Shown here in pieces: positions 49,677-60,024 of a DNA stretch of 64,000 nucleotides. The notes under the pieces were generated by a model. The model saw only the letters and a program-made list of their open reading frames with translations. It made no database searches and was not told the DNA's origin. The first letter of the stretch is position 1, and every line of letters begins with the position of its first letter. Source of the DNA: Boswellia sacra (Eukaryota; Streptophyta; Magnoliopsida; Sapindales; Burseraceae); NCBI GenBank assembly GCA_013180625.2, contig SNVD02001233.1, positions 79,944-143,943 on the forward strand, read 5' to 3'. Made by a program: the position numbers and the translations under genes.

Positions 49677-50959
49677 GGTGGTGTTTGTTTAAATCACTTA
49701 ACACTTTTTAGATCTAAACACTTTTTAGGACTTAATTTATCCCACTTAATAGGATGTTTGTTTACTCTTTTATATACCACTTAAAAAAAGTGGTAAATGT
49801 GCATCTTATTTTTAATATAACATTTTTATCCTTATAATAAAAATATAAATTATTTATATTACATTTGTGCAAGTTCTGAAAATTAAATCAAAATTCTTTT
49901 TTCATTCAAATAACTAATGTTATATTTATTACAATCTTTTAAAAATAAAATATTTATTTTTATTATGAAAATTAAAATATATGGCTTTAAATATGTGTAA
50001 AATAAATAGTTTACAAAATTATATTGAAATATCAATATAGTAATAAATTAATATGTTTATTTATTATAAAAACAATATATTTATATTTGTTTGATATAAG
50101 TCAAGATTATCAATAATTATATAATTTAATTATTTTTATTAATTTATTACATTAAATTTTTATTTATATTAATTTTATTAACCAATGCCTGTAAAACAAG
50201 TCAAATTTTAAAAATTCAAATGCATATTTATTAAATAAATTATATTATTATAATTATTCTTTTTATATATTTTATATTATAAACATACATAATTTAATTT
50301 TTAAATTAAAATTTGAATTTTAGTAAGTAATATTATATTATTTAAATATTTTATTTTAAAAAAATAAAAAATTTGAAAATTACATCGCCGGAGCCGCCGC
50401 CGGAGATGTAGCGCGTTTCGTACACCGATTACACCATCATGATCGGATTTGAACGATCTACAAGCCTGTTGAAATGATTCTTGGTGAAATGGTGGCGTTT
50501 CACCGTGAAATGCATGAAAACATTCGACGGCCGAAGCTTTTTTGGCCTTTAACGGTTAAACAACGATTTTTCTTGCAAAACAAATCCGACAGCCATGTAT
50601 GGCGAGGCGAGGCGGTCATGATGGTGCAGGCGGTGTCGCCGGACGCTCGGTTTCAACGGTGGTTCACGGCAGCCGGCCAACAGTGACGCCGTTTCCAGAA
50701 TTTTTATTAATTAATTATATAATTTTTATTAATTAAATATAAAATGGTATTTATGGAATAAAATTATAATAAGAGGACAATTTAGACATTTCAAAATTTC
50801 CAGACATTTGAGAGAAAAAAAGTGATAAATTTTCACTTATTATTTTCAGATAATTTTATCTGAAAATAAGTGATTAGATGTATAAACAAACACACAAAAG
50901 TTTTTTAACCACTTAAATCTGAATCCATTCAGATTTAAGTGGGCTAATCAAACGGGCCC
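49677..50959. mobile_element. Tourist/PIF-Harbinger-like element carrying a GC-rich insert
   Basis: The left terminus GGTGGTGTTTG and the reverse complement of the right terminus, GGGCCCGTTTG, pair. TAA flanks both sides (49674-49676 and 50960-50962), the 3-bp target typical of PIF/Harbinger. Both ends continue with AAATCACTTAA or ACTTAAATC words. The body is very AT-rich except for a sharply bounded GC-rich block at about 50385-50695. No transposase. Confidence 0.75.
50385..50695 (+). other. GC-rich, gene-like insert inside the Tourist-like element
   Basis: About 310 bases of high GC, starting CATCGCCGGAGCCGCCGCCG and ending near AACAGTGACGCCG, sit within AT-rich transposon DNA. A 70-codon frame at 50474-50686 contains MVAFHREMHENIRRPKLFWP. 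The composition shift suggests a captured piece of a host gene. I do not recognise the protein. Confidence 0.5.
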
Positions 50960-51259
50960 TAAGTGTTTCTATGATTCTAAATGTCATCACTAGTTCCTTT
51001 GCATGTAATGTGGTGTAACTCCAATACTATTCATGACAACACTTATGAAGGAATGACTCTTTGCTTTAAAAATAAAGGTTTGAACGAACTCTAAACTCCA
51101 AAACTCTAAAATCCTCTCTCCTAAGGATACATATATTGCCAATTGAAGTTTGTACACAAAGTGTTAACGCTTAATTTGGTGAAACTTCGTTTTTTTTTCA
51201 ACTTTTTTCTTCTTTTTAAATATCTTAAAATCCATCCATATTTCTTTTAAGTTTATGAG

Positions 51260-51261
<2 letters not shown>

Positions 51262-51307
<46 letters not shown>
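51262..51307. repeat. AT dinucleotide microsatellite
   Basis: About 46 bases of uninterrupted TA repeat. Confidence 0.95.
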
Positions 51308-51310
<3 letters not shown>

Positions 51311-51592
51311 AACACAATTTTTTTGACACAAAATTAGACATAAATTTCTAATCATTGATCAAGAAAATCCAATAGCTAAGATGATTGATGAGTTAACAGT
51401 ATTAAATGTAACTTTTTAACTTTTAATCTCAATCATTGGATTTGGTAAGATCAATGGTGACACGACCCAACCCGATTATCATTATTCATAGTTTATTCAT
51501 AGGATCTTCAGCTCCTAAGAATAATAATAATTAAGAAGAGTATGATAAGAATTTAAGAGTCTGATAAGAATTTAAGTTCACAATGACACTAA

Positions 51593-52250
51593 GGTGGTGT
51601 TTGTTTCAATCACTTAACACTTTTTAGATCTAAATACTTTTTAGAACTTAATTTATACCACTTAATAGGTTGTTTGTTTTCTTTTTTAGATACTACTTAA
51701 AAAAAGTGATAAGATAATATTTTATCTTTAATGTGACTTTTTTAGCCTTGTTAAAATGTAAAATACTTATATTTATATTTATACAATCATTTAAAAATTA
51801 AATAGTTAATAAAATTAAATCAAAATTCTTTTTCATTTAAATAATTAATATTATATTTCTTACAATCTTTAAAAAATAATTATTAACTAAAGTTAAATAA
51901 AAATTCTTTTTCATTTAAATATTTAATATTATATTATATAAACTCATATGATATTATTGTAAAACTACTATATCATTAATATTATCAATTTTTAAAATTC
52001 ATTCCTCCAATAATTAGATCAAGTTTAAGCCATATCAATTTGTATAAAAAAAATTGTAAGAGTAGTATTTTATCCATTACATTTTGAAGATCATATTTTG
52101 AATAATAAAAAAATAATTCTATTAATTAAAGTGTTTTCCATTTCATAAACTTAAAAAAAACAAATATAATCTTTTAATTGACAATATTAAATATTAATTT
52201 TTAGTTTAATTTTACACTATTAAATAAAATAAAATGTTAGGTTTTTTGGA
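51593..52250 (+). mobile_element. Second Tourist-like copy, 3' end not found
   Basis: TAA followed by GGTGGTGTTTGTTTCAATCA and the TTAACACTTTTTAGATCTAA block repeats the start of the element at 49677 almost exactly. The two are colinear for several hundred bases, then fade. No GGGCCC terminus was found, so the right limit is approximate. Confidence 0.6.
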
Positions 52251-53222
52251 ATTTTGTATGAATTGATATATTTTTCAAAATTGTGAATTATGAAACTGAA
52301 AATTTTAACTTCAGAACAGAGCAAGCAAGCTAAATCGTTTTGGTTGACTAAACTCATTGGAATATTATGATTTTTGATGAAATGACTTTCATATGTATCT
52401 AGTTTTAGATCGTATTGTTTGGTAATGATTTGATTAATGATTAATTTTATAAAATTCTTCAAAATAGTACTGCTCAGTTGAAAGACCTGTGGACAAAATT
52501 TTACGTGTTGACAACATTAAGGGTTTCCAAAGGGTATATGACCTTATTTTGACTCAATAAAATTCATGGGATATAAAATATGTGTTTACTTGAGTCCCAT
52601 GAAGTTTGGTGATTATTGGCACAAGTAATCTCTTATTATAATTATCCAACCAATATATGAGTAGTATTGAATTGTCATTGATATTGTGGGTTGATTGAAG
52701 TGTTGCTAACCCTTAAGAGGTTTAATGATTTCTAGGTGGAAGTCAAGGCTAGAGAGTGAAGTAACCAGGTAAGTAGCTAGATCCATTTCTAAGGGCACCA
52801 TAGATTTTGTGTTGATTAATAAGTTTGCTGGTTTCATATTATTATGTACATCGTGGATGAATTCATTTGGAATTGCTATGAATCTGTATGGATGAAAATG
52901 TGAACTTGACCATGAATATTAGTGTGAAAAAGCATGATTGGAAATTGTAGTTGAATCATGCAATTTATGGTTTCGCTCCCTTCTATGTGTGTGTGTGAAT
53001 AAATGTTATGATTTGAATCCTACGATTATGGGATACAAAAATTGAATGTGGTTATGTGTTTTTGAAAATGTGGTGTGAAAAGGCATGGATAACCTTCGAT
53101 AATCAAATTGTGTGTGTGTGAAAAGGTGTAATTCATGCATAAGGTATTAGGACACACAAAGTTCTTTATATGGTAGGCATATATGTGTTGTGTGGTACGT
53201 AAACCCATATATGTGTTTTAAG

Positions 53223-53480
53223 TCACCAACAGTGATATGTAACAGGTGACTAGTGACCAATGAAATATGTCATTGATGATGATACGTAACGGATGACATA
53301 TTTCCTAAAATGAATGTGTGAAGATAAATGTCATCAACGGTGATACGTAACAGGTGACTAATAGCCATTGAATGTACCATCGACGACGATACATATTAGG
53401 TGGTATGTTCTTTAAAAAAAACGTAGTGAATAGCAAATGTTATTGACAACGATACGTAACGGATGACATGTGGTGAATTG
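53223..53480. repeat. Tandem array with alternating half-units
   Basis: Five units built around GATACGTAACRGRTGAC-type words start near 53223, 53270, 53331, 53378 and 53440. Short and long units alternate, giving a dimer period of about 108 bases. Confidence 0.75.
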
Positions 53481-54638
53481 TTTTTCATGAAAGTTCAACC
53501 ATGAGTGGTTGTATTGTATCCTTAAGTTTTCTGCCTTGAATGTGTAAAGAATGTGTATGTAATGCTCTTAAGATTGGTACACTTATGTGTTTACAATTTG
53601 TATAATCATATGTTTAAGATTTTGTGTACCAATGTGATTAAGACTTGAACTCAAAAAGGGTTTAAGATGTGCTTTTATATGTGATGAATATGTGTAAAGC
53701 AAGATTTTTATGTGTTAAGTGAAAAATATGTTTATTGTGAGTACAAAAAATGGTCAAAATATGATGGCCGAACAATGAATTAGCACCAAAGTGCCATGTA
53801 TGGTGCATAGGAGTGCAAGCTCCGTGCTGCAAATCAAGAATGAGGTAGAAAGTTGGCATTGGGGCATGAAGTGGATGGCGCAGGAGTGCCAAACCTTTTT
53901 GTTGAACTTGTTCTTAGGACCGAAACTAGGCGTAATCGCGCCATGTCCTCTGCGCAGGATCGCGACTCGTGTTCTTTGTGCACTATTCATCTGACTTGTG
54001 GGTAAAGAAATGGTTGCTCGTTCAATTAGAAAAGAATGCATATCATATTTTATTTGATTCATTCCTGCATTGACTCGATTTTATATTTATATTCTAGCTA
54101 CTTATTGAGTGTTTTACTCATTAATCTTTTGGCTGCCTCATGTGAGTGTTAGTTGACTGTGCATAGGGAGGATTTTGGTAGAACGATAGCAGAGTTTGCT
54201 TGCCAACCACGATACCACTGCAACACTAGATTATTTTGTGTGAATTAGAGAATTTGATTCTTTTAGGCTCATTATTGTGGATAGTTTTATGTTATGTGGT
54301 TGAAATGATAGGAACTTAATATTTTGTGATGTTGATTTTATTGCAAAGTTTGAAATTTCCTCAATTATTGTATATATGTCACCACTACATGTTAATTTGT
54401 TGTGAATGCTTAGATTTACATTCTGGATCCTTCAAGGGTACGGGGTGTTACAATATCACTTCATCCCCTCTCATCTACTTTGGTCCGCATAAATGCCAAT
54501 ATATAAAGCTCTATGTTCAAAGAACATAACAGTGAACAGTCCCCAAACGCTGTGAAATGCTTTCTAATTGAGAAATAAAAAATTTGCAAGAGAATATACA
54601 TCTTTCACATAGCATAACTAACCAATTTGACCTTTTTG

Positions 54639-54745
54639 GAAATAAGACTTACAATTTGAGTCCGTTCCTATTTCTTCTCACACCCTTCTTGAAAATAAGA
54701 CTTACAATTTGAGTCCGTTCCTATTTCTTCTCAACCCTTCTTCTG
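54639..54745. repeat. 53-bp tandem duplication beside the Athila element
   Basis: Two adjacent copies start at 54642 and 54695 with ATAAGACTTACAATTTGAGT and TCCGTTCCTATTTCTTCTCA. They are almost identical, so the duplication is recent. It lies about 70 bp left of the LTR. Confidence 0.9.
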
Positions 54746-54817
54746 GAAAGGAGATTCTCTTATAGTTAACATATCTAATGATATCATACAATATTTCAAG
54801 GATATGAGAAAGGTAGC

Positions 54818-56223
54818 TGATAGGTGTCTATTTATGTATTACTTTTATATCAATTCGTCCATGTTTCTTTGCTATATTCATTGGTATTTTTATGTTTTTG
54901 TGTGGTTTTGATGTTTGTAGGAGTTTTGGAGCAACTTGCACAAAAATGGAGTAAAACCCTTCATTTTCACCTCTGCTAGTCAGTGATCTTCTCGAATTTA
55001 ATTGTATTGATATACAATGAACCCGATGACATGTTATATACCGTTGGAAAGCTCTCGAAGTCTATTTTCTGGAGAAATTTTTGGTTTATAAATCCATTCA
55101 GTGTACCAAAAGTTGTAATCAAAACAGTGTGAGATGTATAGAAATATAATTCCACAAGCACTGTAGCATGTATAATACAGGACACTGTAGCAATCACTGT
55201 AGCAGAGTATTTAAACACATTTTAGGGTTTTATTTTCATAACTTGAAGAGGGGAGAACGTGGTGGAGGCTGAAGCTCTGGAATTCTTTCATCTCTTGGAA
55301 TTCTTGAAGGAGAAAGGAAGCTTGGAAAGAGGAAGAACTACAATCCAAAGAGAATTACATCAAATTTGCTAAGTTTTTCCCTTCCCTTTCATTTTCTGGA
55401 ATGTCTCCATGTTGTATTGTATTTACCACGTTCCTAAACATGTGTAACTGAATCTGAATTGGTTGAGGGTGATTTCAAAGCCCCTGATATGGTTTTTTGT
55501 AAGTTGATTGTGTAAGGAATTGTTATCCAATTCTCTAATTGAAGTTGCTTGTATTCTCCCATATTTAATGCTTATGATTGCTTGCTGATTGTATTTGAGT
55601 GCCAACTGAATATAATCTGGTTGTGATTTATTGCTAGACTAGAAATCTTGATCCGTAATTGTCTTGAATTTCTAATCATTAGTAGCAAAATTGTGATCAG
55701 AGATTAGAATTGGAGAATATAACCTAAGTTAAATAATCCGAGCTTGTGTGTTTATTGCTTAGATCAACCTATCTTTCTTATCCTAATGCATCCCTTGAAT
55801 TAAACTCAGAGAGCTTGTTCTAGGTTGTTTAATGGATAGAGATTAAATAAAGAGCTTGTTTTATTTAACAACAAAGTAAGGAAAGATTGGGGTAATAGAG
55901 CTTGTTATTCTCTACGGTTGATAACTTCAATGCTGTAATTAGATGACAATTCTACAATTAATTCGCAAATCCATATCTTGTGGTAGAGAAGATCCCTTAA
56001 CCAGATTTCTCTCATTGATCTTTCATTCAAATTAACTTCTGTTTTGTTATTCTTAATTTGCATTCTTATTTCATTTAGTTAATCATTCAACAAAACCCCC
56101 CCTGTTTAGTTTATCGTTGCTAGAAAATAACGAATTCAATTAGAATCAATCCTCGTGGGAACGATATCTACTTATCACTTTATTACTTTGCGACTAGTAT
56201 ACTTGCTAGTTTCGAACGCATCA
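54818..56223 (+). repeat. 5' LTR of the Athila/Tat-type element
   Basis: 1406 bp, starting TGATAGG and ending CGCATCA, so TGAT...ATCA ends. It matches 62630-64000 along its length. The five bases to its left are GTAGC; the matching duplication lies outside the window. Confidence 0.93.
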
Positions 56224-56229
56224 AGTTTT

Positions 56230-56247
56230 TGGCGCCGTTGCCGGGGA
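56230..56247 (+). other. Primer binding site of the Athila/Tat-type element
   Basis: TGGCGCCGTTGCCGGGGA begins six bases after the LTR. This word is characteristic of primer sites in Athila and Tat lineages. I do not assign the tRNA. Confidence 0.85.
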
Positions 56248-56336
56248 TTGATTTTCTAATCGATTTGTTATTTTGTTTTCATTGTTGATTCATATTTTCT
56301 TTGTTTATCTTTTCTGATTGTTTGTGTTTAGACAAC

Positions 56337-57258
56337 ATGGCAGTAAACTTCTATCAATTCAGTAGCGGATTTAAGCCACAAGTACCATGGAGGGTAAATG
56401 AGGTAAGCACTCCGAACATTGAACAACAACTTTCTGAGCTAACCTCTCTTGTGGAAAACATGGTTGTAGGAAATATGCAAAAATCTTATGAATGTGGGAT
56501 ATATTCTACGATGGAGCGTCCAATCGACATGTATCCAACTTTACAAGAAGAATATATGGAACAAGCCGATGCCATGGGTGGATTTCTAGGACAAACAAGG
56601 CAATGGTATGATCCCTTCTTTAAAACACTTACAATGCCGGAGTGGGAATATCACCCTAATTTCAGTTACTGGGAATCATCAACCATCGCCCCAAATGCCA
56701 TACCAAAATCACCACAGGTTTTAATCACCTAGAGTGCAGCAACCATTCAAATGCAACCACCACCAATGCACACCAGCTTCCAGAAAACTCAGGTATGTCA
56801 CTCCAGGATATTTATTAATGCACTTGCCACAACACAATGCATTCCAGCATGAAACTGGGGCAAGTATCCAAAACCTGGCAAATCAAATGGGACAATTGGC
56901 CACTAGCATGAGCAAATTCGGGGGCCAAGGCTCAGAAGAATTATCTTGTCAAACGGTGATCAATCCAAGAGAGAATTCTTGTGCGATAACTTTGCAAAAT
57001 GGAGAGCAATTAGATGTCCTGCCAAAGAAATCACAACCTGATGAAGGAGATGACACCACTTCCACCATGAAAAAAACACTGACTTCTCAGGTAAATCCTA
57101 TAACTCCCATTCCTTCATATGTTTCTCCTCCACTTTTTCCTAGTATATTTGCAAAATCGAAGGAGGACAGACACGAAATCTTGGAAACTTCTCCCAAAAT
57201 TGAGGTAAATATACCACTTCTGGATGCTATCGAGCAAGTACCTTGTTATACAAAATGA
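56337..57258 (+). pseudogene. gag: Athila/Tat gag remnant with ruined zinc knuckle
   Basis: Two frames are open in succession, 56337-56732 and 56734-57258, separated by a stop and frameshift. The first begins MAVNFYQFSSGF and soon reaches the knuckle region, so most of the usual N-terminal capsid part is missing. The knuckle reads CGIYSTMERPIDMY: the first Cys remains, but the second Cys, the His and the last Cys of the expected Cys-x2-Cys-x4-His-x4-Cys are Tyr, Arg and Tyr. Later phrases LANQMGQLATSM, NPRENSCAITLQNGEQL and VNIPLLDAIEQVPCYTK are standard for this lineage. No functional nucleocapsid can be made. Confidence 0.85.
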
Positions 57259-57312
57259 CTCAAGGAGTTATGCACCAGCAAGAGGACGTTAAAAGGAAAT
57301 GAGAAAGTAAGT

Positions 57313-57965
57313 GTGGGGGAAAATGTTTCAGCTGTTTTACAAGGAAAAATTCCTCTGAAATACAAAGATTCAGGTACGTTCACCATTACATGCACCATTG
57401 GTAAAACTAAGTTTGAAAGAGCTACGTTCGATTTAGAAGCATTTATTAACATCATGCCATCTTCTATTTATGCTTCTTTAAATCTTGGACCTTTTGTGGA
57501 AACTGGTATTACCATTCAACTTGCTGATCATTCTAAGGCATATCCCAAAAAGTTTGTGGAGATGTTGCTTGTGCAAGGTGAATCAAATTGGTTTTTCCCA
57601 GGCAACTTTTATGTTCGAAATAGAGTATGAAACATCTCCTAAGTCACACCGATTCTTATCTGGCGACCTTCTTGAAAACTACTCGAACTAAGATTGATGT
57701 TCATGATGGCACTCTCATCATAGAGTTTGATGGCAAGGTGATATGTTTCAATATTTTTGAGGCAATAAGGTACTCTAGTGACTTAGATTCTGTTTTTGCA
57801 GTTGACGTTGTTGATTCTTTGCCACAACAATGTTTTGAGTTAACTCGCAAGAATGGATTGGATTTAGCTATTATTGAGCACATAGGGACAGAAAACTCTA
57901 AGGAGTCAGAAATTTTGATACAAGTGTCCAAAGAAATGGAGGAAGTTGTGACAAGCTTAGATTAG
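57313..57965 (+). pseudogene. Athila/Tat protease remnant with altered active site
   Basis: Frames 57313-57630 and 57627-57965 together hold the protease region. Where the lineage has DLGASIN, this copy reads DLEAFIN, so the Gly and Ser of the aspartic protease triad are changed. Downstream are MPSSIYASLNLGPF, IQLADHSKAYPK and, in the second frame, TRTKIDVHDGTLIIEFDG. A frameshift near 57627 separates the two halves. Confidence 0.85.
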
Positions 57966-58043
57966 ACCATCGCAATAACCACAAATAGGTATGATGTTTC
58001 GTACATTCAATTTCCTTTATCTAATGAGAAAATTCTTCCTTCT

Positions 58044-58337
58044 GTGATGACAGCCCCTGCCTTGGAGCTTAAGCTTCTTCCAGATCATTTGAGGCATGGA
58101 TTCTTGAGTGAGGATGATCCTTTGCCACTTATAATAGAAATGGGCCTTGCACGAATACAAGAAGAGAAACTCGTCCGAATACTTACAGATCACAAAATAG
58201 CTATTGGGTGGACGATTGCTAACATTCAAGGCCCAGCCATATGCATGCACCAATTATTGTTGGAAGAAGGATCCAAGCCCACTAGAGAAGCACAGCGGAG
58301 ATTGGATCCTCCCATGATGGAACCAAAGTCGGGCTGA
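58044..58337 (+). pseudogene. Start of reverse transcriptase, cut by deletion
   Basis: The frame reads LELKLLPDHLRHGFL, EEKLVRILTDHKIAIGWTI, then LLLEEGSKPTREAQRRLDPP and PMMEPKSG before a stop. This is the conserved lead-in to the Athila/Tat reverse transcriptase; the palm and fingers should follow but do not. Instead GGACGTTAAACCAAGCGCTT and ATTGGGAGGCAACCCAATG follow, which in this lineage lie after integrase. The deletion junction is at about 58325-58340 and removes the polymerase, RNase H and integrase. Confidence 0.85.
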
Positions 58338-58436
58338 GGACGTTAAACCAAGCGCTTATTGGGAGGCAACCCAATGTTTTTGAAAAATAAAAAAAAGAAG
58401 AAAAGAAAAATAAAATGAGGTAATAATGATCGATTT

Positions 58437-58780
58437 TTGTGTCTCGAGGAGATTCCTTTCGTATACCATCAAATTGATCAGGTTTTATCTCTCTTTGACA
58501 TCTGTCTTATTTGTCTTTATTTGTTTTTACTTGTTTTTGACTTTTGTTTGCTATTGTGTTGTTATCTCTTTTATGTGTCTTTAGTTTCGTTTCAGCTCTT
58601 ATCTTTTCCTTTCTTTTGTTTAATTTGATTACTCTGTGCTTTGAGCTCATTTGTGCAGCAGCTTGTGGAAACATCCAAACGGAAGTTGAAGTCATTCGCC
58701 AAAGGTTTGAAACGTGCATATCTTAGAGAAAAACAAACTTGATCGCATTATCGGTAATATCTCTTCTTTTCTCCTCTTCA
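58437..58780 (+). other. Retrotransposon region between deletion junction and Cys-rich ORF
   Basis: Mostly T-rich, low-complexity DNA without a convincing gene. A short basic stretch near 58648-58740 reads QQLVETSKRKLKSFAKGLKR and then stops; it may be part of the following ORF's lost upstream region or chance. Confidence 0.4.
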
Positions 58781-59335
58781 ATGGATGCCGATATCTTTTT
58801 GTCAAACCTTCGTAAATATTTCCCTTCATTTCCTCAAAATGCTGTGTATAAAATTTATAAAGTGCGGATGACTAGAATTTGGGCGTTGATGCTCCTAAAT
58901 GTGCCTGCGGATATCCGATGGCTTATCGAAGCTAAGGTAAGATTGTCCGGTGAGACGGACATTAATCTCGCAAAATACATGCCTGGTCTAGGAAAGAGCT
59001 ACTACGCCAAGAGGCGAAGAGCGAAAAGGTTACAAGTATGTTAGAAATGTGCTAGATGGAATTGTAACCAGACTTGTCGTTCATTAGGTTTTGCGTCCAG
59101 GAATAGAGAAGATAAACTTTCATTTATTAAGAATGGTTTGAGTAATGAGTCCCTGGATAATGTTTTGTTAACTCTCGAGTCACATTCTTGTGGACTTGTT
59201 CAGCGTGAATTGCTTAATTTATGGACACAATTTCGTGATGAATTGCAATGTTATAGCCTAGGGAATCTGACTAAAAACGACCCTGTTTGCCAGTTTATAA
59301 GAAAACTGGATGGGAAGCAAATACCCGACTCATAG
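58781..59335 (+). pseudogene. Basic Cys-rich ORF resembling Betaflexiviridae nucleic-acid-binding proteins, one stop
   Basis: From the ATG at 58781 (MDADIFLSNL) the frame runs 87 codons to a TAG at 59042-59044, then stays open in the same frame to 59335. The first part is helical and ends in an arginine-rich patch (YYAKRRRAKR). A cluster of Cys residues (Cys-x2-Cys, with a further Cys-x3-Cys) straddles and follows the stop. The order Gly-x-Ser, Tyr/Phe-Ala-Lys-Arg-Arg-Arg-Ala, then a Cys cluster, recalls the small nucleic-acid-binding proteins of carlaviruses and vitiviruses, some of which suppress RNA silencing. The similarity is by pattern only. It could instead be an unrelated retrotransposon protein. 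With the stop it would make only the N-terminal half. Confidence 0.45.
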
Positions 59336-59564
59336 AAGGCGTTTCAGCCATTACTGGACGTAAAACCAGAGGAAGATGTGAGCCACAATCACAACTACTT
59401 GTATATTTGAATATGTGTTGTTGTTGTCGAATTTATTTTTTTTCTTGTTTCGTTTGATCTGATTATCAATGTTGTTTTTGTGTTGTTGTTGTTTGTTGAT
59501 TTTGTTTGTTTTAATTTCAAGTTTTCTTTTTTGACAAACCATATGACTACCCTATGGCATAAGT
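59336..59564 (+). other. T-rich stretch before the minisatellite
   Basis: Low-complexity DNA rich in TTGTTGTT words; no gene. Confidence 0.5.
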
Positions 59565-59885
59565 ACACGTGGGAGACAAGTGTGGAGTTTTGTCAACCCC
59601 CGCCGAAAGTGTATCTCCATTTTCCATGCTTCACGTGGGAGACAAGTGTGGAAGTTTTGTCAACCCCCGCCGAAAGTGTATCTCCATTTTCCATGCTTCA
59701 CAGTGGGAGACAAGTGTGGCAGTTTTTTCAAACCCTACCGAAAGTTTATCTCCATTTTTCATGCACACGTGGGCGACAAGTGTGGAGGTTTTGTCAAACG
59801 CCACCGAAAGCATATCTATTTTTTCAAATCTGGGGGCGATAAATCTGCATCGAGCAACCCCCACCGAAATTATGTCCCCATGTGT
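59565..59885 (+). repeat. Minisatellite of about 66 bp with CACGTG boxes
   Basis: Five units start near 59565, 59631, 59699, 59765 and 59826, with periods of 66, 68, 66 and about 61. Each contains GGGAGACAAGTGTGG followed by GTCAACCCCCGCCGAAAG-like DNA. Units 1, 2 and 4 contain CACGTG, the plant G-box core. Units 1 and 2 are almost identical; later units diverge. The array ends about 140 bp upstream of the LOG start codon. Confidence 0.9.
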
Positions 59886-60024
59886 CAAATTTGAGAGTTT
59901 TACGTGTGTGTATATATCCATTCTCCATATGTTCAAATGTCATTATTATAACCTGTCTTACACTTGAAAAGCATATTACCTAACGTGCATCATTGTCTTA
60001 CACAAGGTTAGAACACTTGTAGAA

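Larger units (their letters stand above)
48893..51124. repeat. Right arm of the second large inverted repeat, interrupted by a Tourist-like insertion
   Basis: Pairs with 47344-48285. Homology breaks at ATTCTCTAA (49676) and resumes at TAAGTGTTTCTATG (50960), exactly around the inserted element, so the inverted repeat predates that insertion. Confidence 0.75.
51456..54456 (+). mobile_element. Probable gypsy-type LTR remnant
   Basis: The stretch opens near TGACACGACCCAACCCGA and ends near ACGGGGTGTTACA. Openings with CGACCCAACCC and endings with GGGTGTTACA are typical of LTRs of plant Ty3/gypsy chromoviruses. Inside lie a Tourist-like insertion (from 51593), a tandem array (53223-53480) and a block near 54100 with TACTTATTGAGTGTTTTACTC that also fits such LTRs. 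No internal genes and no flanking duplication were found, so this may be a solo or truncated LTR. Confidence 0.45.

Noticed and set aside
53754..54062. 102-codon minus-strand frame
   Set aside because: It lies within the putative LTR, overlaps a plus-strand frame and has no family features.
58437..58726. Hydrophobic frames that could suggest an env-like protein
   Set aside because: They come from T-rich low-complexity DNA, overlap each other in two frames and have no signal peptide or envelope pattern.
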